Of a stretch of DNA of 64,000 bases, positions 34,181 through 47,800 are shown piece by piece. The stretch's first letter is position 1. Every line of letters begins with the position of its first letter. The DNA is from Hymenochaete sp. R1 (lineage: Eukaryota; Basidiomycota; Agaricomycetes; Hymenochaetales; Hymenochaetaceae). The notes below the pieces were generated by a model, which did no database searches, was not told where the DNA came from, and saw only the letters and a list, made by a program, of their open reading frames with translations. Where the stretch lies: contig JAFREE010000015.1 in the NCBI GenBank assembly GCA_019400425.1, forward strand, positions 223,471 through 287,470, written 5' to 3'. Position numbers and translations under genes: made by a program.

Positions 34181-35418
34181 ATGATGTCGATCAACGTAGC
34201 ACAAGACTTTTATTTGAACTTTCAAATGGAATGTCGAGGTATGTAATAGTTTGTTTATTAGACACGGAGCTCCATCTTGTAACAAACAAGATATCCAATC
34301 ACGACTTTCATCCAACAACAGCCTTACTCCCGAGGAGACTTTGAAGATATCAGAAAGTATCCAAACTGAAAGAAGGCGACTGAATGAAATAACGGCGTCT
34401 CTTCCAACCCGAGATCGCCATACTTGTGAATCAGTGAGCGCTTGTTTGATTCTACGACAGTCATAAGCCCTGACTGCTGTCTCCCAGAAACTCCAAGAAA
34501 TCGAGTCAGATTTCAATGTTATAAGGACTAAAACTGCAGGGAAAGGAAGGTTTACTTTCAAAAACCGACAGGCGGCTACAAACACAAATGATTTAAAAGC
34601 CCGTGAATATCCTTCTGCGTCCGCGTCCATCAAGAAACATGTTCCCGCTGTCAGCGATCGTGAAAGCTCATCCGAAAGAACCTCTTACCAGCTGGAGTTC
34701 ATCACCGTCACAAAATCCGCTTCCAACGCTGGCGAACTCCCCTTATCGAACCTTGACCATTGCATATTCTCATCATTGCAGCCCGAAGCATCCGAATATA
34801 CCTTTACCTCCGCTCATGTTAGTGACGTGAGGGACAGTGTACTGCTTATGGGACATATCAATGGAAGTGTAATCATGCACAATTTGAACGGTTGTGTGGT
34901 CGTCGTAGCTTGCCATCAGGTATAGTGCGTTATCACCCGCGCCGGAACACAGGCTCACTTCTTTTGCAGCTGCGGGTGCATAACTCGAAGAACACACGAC
35001 TTTATGTACACGTATCGTCAAACGCTATCATAGAGGGCTGCAATAATCTTGGTCTCACATCATACCCAAAGGCTCTCCCGCTTTCGGAGGCTATACGATC
35101 TCAGGTGAGTTTCTACTTTTGCTCATTTTGTAATTCGCCGTGCTAATCCCCGTGTGAGTAAAGAAAAGCGCACACGACTCAGTACAGGACTTCTCTCACT
35201 TGCTGAATACTCCCTCTCCGCATTGGAAAAATATCACAGTGGAGATGGATCATGATGTATACATACGAGAGAACACGATGTGGACAGAGCTATGTTCACG
35301 TGCGATATTGCTGCCTTTGAATAGTCAAGATAACAATGGAAAAGACGGCGCTAAAATGGAGGCACTTGAAGTGCAAGTGCTCTTGAATAGAGTAATGACT
35401 ATTTCACCCACTTCCTGA
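34181..35418 (+). CDS. Tubulin-folding cofactor C
   Basis: TBCC, the GTPase-activating cofactor that, with cofactors D and E, releases native alpha/beta-tubulin. Exons 34181-34238, 34291-34433, 34488-34919, 34970-35104 and 35164-35418 give 340 residues. The start exon codes for MMSINVAQDFYLNFQMEC and splices to RDIQSRLSSNNSLTPEETLK, the N-terminal helical domain. The C-terminal beta-helix domain is clear: VSDVRDSVLLMGHINGSVIM, CHQLRVHNSKNTRLYVHVSS, AIIEGCNNLGLTSYP, and QDFSHLLNTPSPHWKNI. The QLRVH segment keeps the Arg used as the GAP arginine finger in the family. About 60 residues follow the point where animal TBCC normally ends, with no recognised motif. Identity is secure; the length of the tail is less so. 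Confidence 0.92.
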
Positions 35419-35825
35419 ATCCTAATCGCATTGACTAATTTCACTTATACGCTTCCTTCATCTGAATTACATTCTGGTTTAAAAATTACTGCGCGTGCTA
35501 TGCAGAGAAATGAAACATACATCGATCGAAATTGAGCAAAGAAAAAAAAGGAGGTGCGAAAAGACTGAGAAGCCTGAGATTCAGTGAGAAGACGCGATTC
35601 ACGCGAACCAGAAAACGCGACCTCGTGATGTGTTGGATTACTGTTTTTGGATTTGCTAGTAGTTCAAAACTCTCCTCGTGTGTCTCTCATCGCACCGCGT
35701 CTGCTTGCTTTCCTTCGACCGTCGCTTTCACTTGGAGAGTGCCAGGAGCCTCTGCAGCTACTTTAAGCACATATACCTAGGATCGTTCAGTTCGACAAAC
35801 ATATCTCATGCTTGCTTTTTGATTC
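35419..35825. other. Intergenic before the giant PH-domain gene
   Basis: About 400 bases with the TBCC 3' flank and the promoter of the next gene. Short frames only; no family similarity. Confidence 0.5.
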
Positions 35826-38800
35826 ATGTCTCTATCTACTAACTCTGACAGGAGCGACCATGAGCCCTCGCTTTCTGGTCTGCGCTCCCCGCTCTACGGA
35901 ACAGCAACATTTTCTACACTTTCACCATCCTCAACACCTACACCCCCTTCGCCATCAGGTGGGTCTTCTGCAAGACTGACACATCCTTCTCGGTCGCGTA
36001 TGTTCTTCTCTCTTTTTTATTATTTAACTTTACACTCAACCATTGTCAACAACAGTGACACCTACCGCTTCTGACGACGGAACGCATGTACGCAGAGTCG
36101 GCTTTTCTCCTGCCGTAACGTCGTACGATTCCAGAAGTCAATCAGACTCGGACTCCTATATGGACGAATACGATAACTCGATAGACGAGACGGCTGAAGT
36201 TGAGGATGTTTTGAACCGCATCGACGACGAAATTACGCAACTTTCGTCCGCAGTATCCAGTTCTGGGTCCAGCTCCAACTCGTATACCACAGCGACAAAC
36301 GAGCCTTTGGATTTCAGCCACGAGCGTCGCGCTCTTAGTAGGATTTCAGAGCGAACCGAAACCCAGTCCATGAGTTCGGGTTCGGGCGTAGGCACCAGCA
36401 CAGGGCTTTTCCAAAACCTTTTCTCCTCGACTTTTGCGAGGCCAAGTTCGATATTCTCTGCTGCACGTAGTTTTTATGGATCACCATCAGCTTCATCTTT
36501 GTCGCCTCCGCCGACCATTCCAGCTACTGCACGGCCTGCAACACCTGAAAGGACGTTTAAACCTGCACCTCCTACGGGTAGGCGTGTTGGCAACTTGGTA
36601 GCGAGCTTCGAATCCGATGTTTCAACCTCACGCCCAGGCTCAGTGCCTATTGGACCTCGATCACCTAGCCCGTACGGCTTTTCTTCACGCCCAAGCTCAC
36701 CAACGAAGTCGGCTCACTCACGGGGTTATACGGAAGGCTCATTTAGCGAAGAGTATACTCATTCGCCGTACACGCATTCTCGTTCTTATACGGACGGTGG
36801 CTCATCCTACCTTTCTCCGGCAGCTCGGTCGAGCACATTATCGAGGACTACTCTTCAGGGCTCTGCGGAAACGGCTCGTCCTCTTACTCCGCTAACCAAT
36901 GTCAGAAACATTGTCACGGCATGGAAAGAACGCTCGCCTGAAAAGGCATCTACGGTAGACTCTTCTTCGTCCGTTTCTCCCTCTATTGTCAGTGGTCCAT
37001 CGTACACGAGTGCCAGCTCGTTTGTTCTCGGGCTAGGTGGAGTTTTCAGCCTTAGACGCCGTGCAACGGCCTCTGCCTCAAGCCTAAGCCGACGCCATAG
37101 TGCATCCGACTCGGGTCGTTCTTTCCCTGATGAAATGGGCTCTACTACTGGTAGTCTTACAGATACACGGAGCCTTGCAAGATCCAACAGTGCTCGGAGT
37201 GCCGGAGGTTCTTCGATTTTTGATATCTCAGAACTCGATAGTTTCATTCGTGGGAACCAAGAGGTACGTATTATGTTGTTATAACAATGCGTTTGATCTT
37301 AAATTAATTTCGGCAGCCTCTTCGAGTGGGTCAATTGTGGTATCTGAATGTACACGCTCCACCTCCCTTTCAGTGGCAGCGTTGCAGAGCCATTTTGTAC
37401 CCAAATACACTCTTACTGTCGTGGATAGTACCTGGCGGTGGACGGGGCGTGGTTACATTGGATCTGGTTCATTGCAATGAAGTTCGGAGTGTACCCAGTC
37501 CAAGCCATCCTAGCGCTCGCGACGATATCGGTTCGATCGCTGCGCGGCTGCAAATGAACGATGGAGACACGGAAGACTATGATCTCGTTGAGATGCTCTG
37601 TCCTTTTCAACTGCTTTATACAGACGGCGTCGAGCGCTTGGGCGCTGAGAGTGCAAGAGAGCGCGTACGATGGGTCAGTGCTATCTGGTAAGCTAAGCAA
37701 CACGTTTCTTTTCTGCAATACTTAAAATTATGGTATAGGGAAGCGCTTGACGGTGCCGTCGGACCTCCAGACCGAGGCTTGACCAGATCTCCAACTGGCT
37801 CTGTGCGCACTCTTCGGTCCATGACAAGTAGTGTTGTGAGTTCGGGCTCTGGGTCAGCGTCAACTACATATCTTCCTCCATCCGACACCATCCCCGAGCT
37901 TCCAGACTTTGACTCGTCTTCAATCACTCGTACCCATTCTCCACGGCATTCGTTGTCTGACTCCACTCTATCCTCCTACGCTCGTGCTCGTACTATCTCT
38001 TCGGATGATGGAATGATATCGAGCAACGGAGGCTTGCTTCACCCAATGGGATCGCGTTCTATCGAGATTGCCCCGAGTCGAAGCTCTTCTCTTCGTCGTA
38101 CATCATCTTTAGCGGACCTAGATGCCGAGTTTGCAAGTGCATTGAGTGCAAGTGGAATTACAGTTAACCGAGGTACAAGAACCCGATCTCGTGGTGGAAC
38201 ATCTCGATTTGGTGCACGCTGGACACAAGAAGGAAGCGAATATGGCACATCATCTGTAGGTCCTTCTGAGTCCGCAAGTCGTAGAGTCCGTTCGTCGTCG
38301 TTTTACTCCGGTACGTCGCATCCGACATTGGACGGTACGACCATGGAAGCCACGACAATGTCACCGACGTATGGCTTTGGTTCATCCACTTCAAGCTCGA
38401 CTCAGATTGTAGCATCCTCGTTATCTCTACGTGGATCGTCCTCGGCATCATTGTTGGGTGATTCGCACTCAGGACCAACAACCTCAGAAGAAGCTTTGAG
38501 GATGAGGCCTATTTCCCCGTCCACGCCCAGGTCCATGACCCCTGATACGCTCGTATCCACTTCTTCAGGCCTTACACGGCAGAGCGCTGTGCGGAGGCGA
38601 ACACCGCGTACCACTCGTTCGTATACAGTAAGCGAGACGGGACGCAGCGATTCGCTGGTGGACTCGACAGATGGTGGACGTGATCGGGGATTGTACGTGG
38701 GGAGCAGTCTCGACGCTGAGAGCTATACGACGACGACTTACGACAGCTCCAACTTCTCGCGCACGTTAACGAGGAGTGAAGGGTCGCTTCTCCCAACCGA

Positions 38801-41800
38801 GTCCGAAGAATCGACGATTCAGGCCAGGCCTCCGCTAGATGAAATTGAAGAAAGACAAACTCGGCCAAAGGCAAGAAGCGAGGAAGAGGAAGATGTATAC
38901 AGGACACCGCGGGCCACTGCGCGCGCCGCTTCGTCTTATCATTCAGCACCTGGCACGCCAACTCCTTCTAGCACGAGCCTTCCAACTTCAGAATACTTGT
39001 CGCTGGGGAAAAGTTCTTCGGAGATTCCAGCCACAGAGTATATTACTGCTGATGTTTGTCCTTTGTCCCCGCCTGTGACGGAGACCGAATACCTCACAGC
39101 CGAATGTCGTTGCAAGCTCCAGCAGTCGACGAAGGCGGAGTCTATCCCGGAGACTGAATACCTTACCGCCGAATGCCACTGTAGGATCTCAAAGCACAAG
39201 AAGGTTGAGTCGAGCGCAGCGAGCCTTTACGAGCCATCCCCGGTACCACTGATCCCTTCCACGGATGAGAAAGCTTCAATTCCTTTGCCCCCAGAGTCCG
39301 AGAGTGATGAATCACCGACTTTCTCCATCCCAGAACTGGAAAAGACACCGTCGCTCGCGATTCAAGAGCCTTCGACGCCAACAAAAGAATCGTCTGCTAT
39401 CCCACCGACGTCTAGCGAGGCGTCTGAGGAGACTCCCACGCCTTCTAGTCCAACAACTGACACACCTAGTTCGCTTACGACTAGTTGGGACAAGCCTCCC
39501 GCCAAGGTCCCATCGTCACCTTCACTTGCCTCCATTCCACCTTCATCACCGTCCTCTCCCACGTCAGAGAGCTACCGTTCCGAGACGTCCGTTACTCCAA
39601 AATCCAAGTCGTTGGTGGTCCCATCGCATAGCAGTTTCAAGTCCTCTCCCAGCATTTCAGATTATGAGTCGTCGGTTTTCCTACCTTCGCCCTCAGTATT
39701 CTCCGTGTCTCTCCCGGATCAACCTTTCGATGCCAGCTTCGAAACATCAGTAATGCGACATGGAGTCAGTGAATTGATATCAGACCAGCATAGTCCTTTT
39801 ACGCCAAAAGAGTTCAGAAGTCCAAGCGTATTAGATGCCAAATCTATCAGTACAACAGCGACGCCGGAATCCACAACAACCGGGACAACAAGCAGCCTGA
39901 CAGTGACACAGAAAAGCATCGGTCCAACTGACGTTCGAACGCGAATTAGTACGGATCCATCAACATCAAGCTCTATCACGACTGCAAGCAGCATGAGCGT
40001 GACCGAGGAAGAGAGTGTCAGCAGCCTGACGGCAAGTAGCGGGGCTGGGGTGGTGGTAGCTACTCCCGTCCCTCCACCTCGAACAGCGTCCCCGAGTACT
40101 ATCACGGAAGTTTCTATTCCTCAGGGCCTGCGCACTCCCAGCACCATAGCACCATCGACCATCTTCAGCAGTGTGACTAGTTCGAGTCCGTTCGACGACG
40201 AAAGCATTTTAGGGCACCAAGTAACGGTATCGAGAACACCATCTAGCGTAAGTACGCTTTCGACGACGTCCATAAGCAGTTCAGTGTTTGCCCCAACGAT
40301 TTACGAGGAAGAAGCGCCTCTACCCTCTCCCAAGACAGTGTCAACCTTATTGCATTCAAGGGCTTCCACGCCGCGACCGGTAAGTCCTCAAGGATCACAT
40401 TCATGTTTGATGTCGTTGCTAAAGAATGCATTGCAGACTACACCTCGTGATGTAGCATTGCCTATGTCCCCATCGTTGCTTTCCTCAAAGCCTGTTTCGT
40501 CTTCGGCGTCATCAGAAAGCATCAGTACACCGAGAACGGATGCCGAATCTCTGCAGACAGAAACTTCAGTCGAAGCTTCCGAGGTTATGGACACTCCTCG
40601 CGAGGAAATTTTGACACATGATGTCAATAGACTTCTGCGTTACCTTCATGACTTGGACCAAATTCGAGGTGATGAGTCGAAAGACATGAAAGATCAACTT
40701 CAACGCATTGAAGATGTGCTGAGCGATCTAAATAATTACATGCGTAAGCCACGGGCTGCGGACCCGGTTCAGACTGTGGTTGGCTTACCGCGTTTTATAG
40801 GGCCAAAGGCCAGTCGTCCTGAAGTGGAAACAAGCGAGTCTCTGGAATACGAGACTCCGCCACCACCCATCCAAATGCCTGTTGCCCGACCTGCAGCGCC
40901 TGCCCAAAGAACTGCAACTCCAATGGCACCTTCTGGTTCGATGTCCCCCTTACCTGTCCCGGAGCCTACTCCGCGTCCTAGGCAACCTCAGCCACAGCTT
41001 GCGACACCAAGGCCACATGTACCTTATGAGGAACCTCAAGAAGAACGAGTCATTCGTGATTCAAAGGTCTTAGACCCTTCAGCTCCATCGTTGATGTCCG
41101 AGCAAACAATGACTTACTCTCCTTCGACGGCTTCGGAAGGACTATCTATCCTGTCTTCCCACCATTCAGATAGTATAAGCTTAATGAGCTTAGAAAACTA
41201 TCCGGCTGTACCGATTAGTCCACCAGGGTCGCCATCGTCTCCGTCCAGTGATGGCTCGGCGTGGTCGTCTTCTACTGAGGCTCCTTGGCCTCCGTCATCC
41301 GTAACTCCTAGTACCGTCACCAGAAGCGCGACTTCACGGCCGGCGGTAGAAGAAGACAGATCTATCAGTCTTTCTTTAGAGTCACCTCTTCCTACTGCTA
41401 CTCCGGTGCCGATACCAGCAGCTTCACCTCTTTTGTCGATTGTTTCGGCCGATTCGCTTCTACCAACCCCTCCAGAGTCGATGACACCTTCACAAGAAGC
41501 TATAATGACGCCTTTGCCCGCATCACCAATGCCCGCAGGACCTTATACGAGATCTCCCCTTCCTGATGCGTCACGTTCGATATCTGTGGGTGAATCCGAG
41601 CTTTCTATGGCCAGTCCTCCCCCCTCATCCTCGATGCCGTCATCTTCAACTCCGCCATCTCTTATGCGTGAAGCCCCTCAACCTGTCCAAATTCGTGCTC
41701 CTTCCTCGCCGGTGTTATCTGTATCTCCAGAGCCGTCTGAGGCATCTGATCTTCCTGAGGTACCTGCATTGCCAGAAGTTCCCATAATACCACCTGAGCC

Positions 41801-44800
41801 AGTAGTCGTGCAAAGCGAGGAACCTTCTCCAGCTCCTCTTCCGGTGCCGCCTGAACCTCTGCCGTACCGTCAGATAACACCGATGCAGATGCCGGAGCCA
41901 GAACTTCCTCCCCGTCTGCCTGAAAGTCCCTATATATTGGAGACCGTCCCGCCTTCTCCGTCAGTGAGCGTAACAACCGTGAGGCCTGGTTCTGAAACAG
42001 ATAGGGACCTTCCGGGCCAAGCGCTAGATAGTCTGCGGGATTTGCTCGAGGATTTACGAGGACAAACACAATCTTTGTGGGATGGTCAACGTGAAACGAA
42101 CAGGATGCTGGATGATATCACTGGTGACGAACAAGTTAACGGCAGGTTGCAAAATATCGAAAATCTGCTGGATGGATTGTTGCGAAACATGGTGCCTAGT
42201 AGTACTCGGCGTTCAGAAGAAGAACCTTCTGAAATCAGTTCCGATACATCTTCGGCGTTGAGGAGGTACATCGATCGCCTTCGAGAGCGTAGGCAAGAAT
42301 CATTGCATATGCCTACTCCAGTTCGTGCTCCCGAGCGTGCCTTGGATTCCGAATGGCTTGACTTCTTGTCAGAGCCTCCTGCTCCTACGGAACAGCCAAT
42401 CCAGGGTCCTCCGTCCCTCGTGCCTCTATACCGCCGTGCACCACGTTTGCAGAGAGAAAGGAGTGTCAGTCCTCCTTTGACACTCGGAGAGACCATAAGA
42501 CCAGCGTCTGCACCCTTAGACGAGAGTGTGAGGTTATCAGAAATACCTCTACAGTATGCAGATGATCCTCGAAGACAACCTTGGTATCGAGTATACCAGC
42601 CTGGAGTGCGTCGACCAACAGAACCTTCAGAAACGGGTTTGTCTTTCGTTCGAAGTGATGCTCACAGGCGGCGTCCTACGGGGCGGGGCGGACCTCAGAG
42701 ACGACCAAGTATTGATTTCTTGGATAGAGTGCGTCGGCATCGTCAACGTAGAGGGGGACCTGAGGATGGTTTCTTTGACGCTACTAGACCAGCAGATGCG
42801 GTAAGCGAGGTTTTCTCTCACACTGCGCATACATTCATCCTGTCCCGATAGGAACCTGTTATGGAGGCTGTACCACCCCCGCCCCCATCCCCACCTCGAG
42901 AACCAGCGAGACCGTATACCGCTCCTCCCGTTCCCGGCGAAAGCTGGCCGGTAGGTTTCAGACCGCAACCCCCTACAACTACTGTAAGTTCGTAAATAAT
43001 AAGCTAGCCATAACTAACATTATTTTGCAGCTTGGTAATGTTCCCGTCGGACTTCCTTTCACTGGTCCACCGCAACCCGGGGTCAACGTGATACCGCCAG
43101 GTATGGCGGGTGTCCCTGTGAGTATAGTGCTCGTTTGCTTGAGCAATTAATCTGAATCCCCTCTAGCCACCTATGATTCCAGTTCAGCAATTCCCTGGAT
43201 CACCTCCGCCATTTAAAGATATGTTGGACCTGCTTCGCGTAAGCCTGATGTTCACTTGAAATCGATACATACTTCTGTAATAACGTCCCCGCCTTCTACA
43301 GCAAAATCGGCTCGCACAAACAGCTTCCATCGATCAACAACGAGAGATCATGAGATATATGCGGGGTCTCAACCAATGGCTAGAACACGATGTTAGGGAT
43401 AGACACAATGAATTAAGAAGCATTGGAGCCAGAGTGGATGCATTGAGAGCGGAACTTGGTCGAATAAATCTCGTTGGTGCGTGTCCTGTCTGCTTTGCTT
43501 TTATCCTTGATTTTCTTATCGCTTACTAGGAGGCCCTACGCAAGCTGCTCAGCCTCAGGGGCAACCCGGGGGTAGGTTCCAACACTTCATTTTCTTCTCA
43601 TACTGACCTGTATTGTAGTACCAGGCCAGACCTATATCGTTCCTCCTATGCAACCGCCTCAACCTATGATGCAGATGCCGGGGGCTATGATGCCTGGAGG
43701 AGGTCCTCCAGTGATTCCGCCTCAATTCCCAATGCCCGAACGTCCCTTGACCCCAGGTCACGGTGCTCCAATGTACGCTCCAAGCGGCCCACCAGTAATC
43801 CCTCCTTATCCTTCAGGTCCTACGAGCGAAGGATATTTCATCCCTCCTCGTCCTCCAACTGGGGTGGAGCCTCCCGTAATCCCGGACCACCAGTACCCAC
43901 GACCTGGAGATTATCCGCGGCCAGGAGAATACATGGATCGGCCAACTCCTATGGTCCGTCCAGCAGATGGTCAAGACTTTCCACCTTTCATCCCCCCTCG
44001 ACCTTCGCCTAGCGACCAGATGGTTCCGGTACCTCCTCCACATGGCGAGGGGCCTTTCATTGTTCATCCTCCCTCGGGTCTAGCAGACACGCATCGCATT
44101 GAAAGGAGTGACGACTCAAGGACTCCTTCATCCAGCCGCACGCCATCCCCACAACGAGCTCCTTCCATCCATGTCCATGTACCCTCACAAGCTCCTCATA
44201 CCGAAGGTGACGCTGGTCGTGTGCCTGAATTACACAGAGTCTCAGAGCAAGCTGGTGTCCCTGTGGGTGCCCCTCATATGGTTCATTCCCCCCCTCGCAC
44301 CGAAGTACCTGGTCAACCTATTGGTTACCCTGGTCAGCCTACTGGGATGCCTGGACAGCAACCTGTAGTCGTTCTCCCGCCTTCTCAACAACCATCAGGA
44401 ATGCCACCTTTAGGCCCTTCATACTACTCTCCACACATGCACCCTGTACCCGAGCCTGAAAGGAGACCAGAGTTAGTAGTGGTAAATCCTTCCGAAGTCA
44501 GCCCTTCAAGACGCAGTCGATCGCATTCTCCGACAAGGGTCGTCGTACTACCCAGTCGTGGACGCAGGTCACCTTCGCCTCGGAGTCGAATGTCTCGAAC
44601 CGATTCACGACGTTCCCGTCGTCATTATCGTTCTCCTTCCTACGACCGTGACTATGAAAGGCACCCGCCCACTCAAATACACATATCTCACCCGGACCGT
44701 TCACCAACACAAGGTCCTATTGTTCTTGCGCCTTCGGGTCCTCCACATATTCCGTACACTCACTCTCCAAGTCGGCGAAGCTACAGGTCTCGGTCCCCTT

Positions 44801-47800
44801 CGTATTCGCCCGGAAGACCGCCAATCGTTGTTCAACCTGGGGCTCCTCCATACCCCCCATCCCAACCGCCGACACAGACTGTTCTTGTTCCGGATCCATC
44901 CCAAGGCTATCCAATCCAACCTCCGGTTGTTGTGGCAGCCCCTCCTCCAGGTGCTCCGAGTGCTGGAATGCCAATCCCTCCTCCAGAAACAGGCTACCCT
45001 ATATCTCACTATCCTCCACCTTCAGGTTATCCGACACATGTGCCTTCCGCGGCTCCGACACCTGCGCCTGCACCTGTTATAATCCATACTACTGAGTAAG
45101 TTCACTATTACTCATTTTTTTGCCCATGAACAAAGTCTCATTAAGCGCAGGCGCCCATCAAGGAGCCAAAGCCCGAGAAGTCCCTTAAGGGAACATGAGT
45201 TACCCGGTCGCTCTCGCTCTCACTCCCCACACCGCCTACATCGGCAGCGGCGCTCCTACTCGCGTTCACCCGAATATGACGATGGGCCTCGTCGTCGGCG
45301 TCCCTCACTTGAACGTCGCCATCGCCGTTCGCCTGAATATGATGATCCTGAACATCGTCGCCGTCGTTATGATGATGATTATGATCGTCCATATGAACGT
45401 GACCGACGACGTCGACCAGAGTACTCAGACGAATACTACCCAAGAAGAAGGCCTTCGTATGATCGTTATGAACGTGAAAGGCCATCTCATCGCGGCTCCC
45501 GTTCACCGCACTATGCTTCGCCGAGCCGTAGAAGTGAGCGCGTCCCTGTTTCAGAATATGAAGCTGCAGACCGCCCTGTCACTCGCATATATTCACCTTC
45601 GGGACGGAGGACTCCACCAACTGAAGTACACGTGTTGCCTTCGCGTCCTTCTACTCGACCAAGGCCTGAATACTTCGAAGGTGATATGGGTGGCCGTCCA
45701 CCAACAGGTTCGCCAACTAGGGTTAGGACTCATGCCGAGTCCCCGACTCGGGTCTATGTCCATTCAAGAAGAGAGTCGCCTCCTCATACCGTTGTTCTAC
45801 CAACTCGCCCTCCCACGACACGACCTGTTGTAGGCCCGGAGGGGCAAGTCATGACTGGTGTTCCGACTGTTCACCATGTACCGACGTCAACTGCACCTAG
45901 ACCCTCCCATGCCCCACCGACTATTGTCCCTGTTTCGCACTCAGAACGTAGTGCATCGCTGTCCCTTTTGGAGGAAGGAGCTCATATGTATGAGCCACCC
46001 ATAACACCGTCGATGCATCCTGTTCGACCGGTAAGTCCAGGGACTGGACTGATGGAGCATATTCGTTCCGAGCGCTCTGACACTGCTCCGATTTACCCTA
46101 TACAGCCTCCGGGTCACGCTCCCTCCCATATGCCACTCGAAATACCTCCCTCTCATATGGAGTCTGAAGCCGAGTATGGTGAGGTTCCGGCCGTTGTGCG
46201 ACCGCCCCGTGTACCAACTGCTGGTATCTATGAACCAGGCGCCCCTATACCTGGAGATTTACACAGTTTACTTACTGCTCAGCAAGAAAGGATAGAAGAA
46301 CAGGAACGTCGATTGGAGGAGCTCAGTCAATTGGCAAGGGAAGCTGAGGAACGACGTGAAAGGTCTTTCCGGGAGCACGAAGATGAACGAGACAGGTTAT
46401 TTAGGGAAAATGAGGAAAGACGACAGATAGAAAACGAAGAGCTGCGTGATGAAGCCGAACAGCGACTTCATGATATTCCTCATGGCCCACCAATAGAGCC
46501 ACCGATCTCCGAGCTCTCTATGACAGAGGGCGCACTCCCTACACAACCACCTCACGAGGGTGTCATTACCGAACCTTCTATTGGCCCAGGTATTACTTTC
46601 GAAGAGTCGATAGGAGAAGATTCTGCATTCCCGGTACCTCCTCCTGGGCAGCCTATATCTGGAGTTGATACATCGCCCCAGATCAACGAGATTCTCGAAT
46701 TGCTTCGTGCACAACAGGCTGCGACTGAAGAATGTAAGGCGGCAGATGCCGAACGGTTCGCTTCTCTCCGGGAAGAGATTGATGCGGCCCGCGAGGAAGC
46801 GAGAGAGGAATGTGAGGCACGTATTCGCATGTTGGAAGACGAACTTGCCAGAACAAAAGAAGAACTCGAGCTGGAGCGCGGTCAACGAAGAGCAGAAGAA
46901 CTGGAGAGGATCGAACGGGAACATGCAGAGGCGCTGGAGCGGGATGAGATAGTCCGTAATCAGCTCGCAGACATCACCAACATTGTGCAGGAACAACGTG
47001 ATGAATTCTCTCGCAAGCGGGAGGTCGCCGATGAAAGATGGGAAGAGAAATTGCTCAGGCGGGATGAGAAGAGGGGCCATCAAGACGAAATGCATGACAT
47101 TTTGCTACGTATTCTTCAGGAGCGGGAGTTGGACAGGCAAGAAAGAGAAACCGAGAGGGCTGAATCCGCGTCCAAACCTGGTACGTAACTAAATTCTTTG
47201 AAGTCCAACGTTTCCTTATTTTTCACAGGAATTGAGAATGTTCTTGAGGAGCTAAGACGCCAAAACGACAACCAAATCCGCCTCATTCAAGAACTCACGG
47301 ACACGTGGAGGGCAGACAGTGCGCGCCAACATGATGACGTGATCAACGCCGTACAAGCCACTGCCCAAGAGATGGTGCCGTACAACCTTACAGGATATCT
47401 CGACGAATTCAGTAAGGCTTTGGCTGGAGAAATCCGGACTTTGCTTGGCGAAGTGGGTCGACTTCATGAAAAGAAGCGATCTTACCAATTGTGCGTTGTT
47501 TCAATGGTTATTTAGTCTCGTATACTAATGTCTTCTCAGCGAGATCCATGCTCTCATGGAGATGCATACTAAGTACGGCCCTGGGGGTGATTTTGAACCA
47601 GACTGGTGCGTAACTTCAAATACCATTTCCTACTTCTGGCTCATTTTGTTCTGTAGGATTCCACCTTCTCGTGGCCCTCTTGTGCACCCTCTGCCTGTAC
47701 TGAATGATGACTTCCCTGGCATGCCGCCAGGCCCGATGGGTCCTCCTCCCGGTTCTATGCCTATGGAGCCTCCGCAGATGGCTCGACCAGCTTGGCGCAA

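Noticed and set aside
34231..34261. TBCC start at ATG 34231 with a 23-nt intron
   Set aside because: The intron would be shorter than any plausible fungal intron; a 52-nt intron (34239-34290) from ATG 34181 keeps frame and gives a conserved-looking N-terminus.
37779..42851. Long frame read as a complete 1,690-residue protein
   Set aside because: It is an internal part of the giant gene: the PH domain exon splices into it at 37739 and a consensus donor at 42801 joins it to the next exon before the stop.
45195..45833. Frame giving hydrophobic stretches such as MMMIMIVHMNV inside the giant gene
   Set aside because: It is the wrong frame of the Arg/Asp/Tyr-rich exon 45151-47180; the splice phase fixes the other frame.
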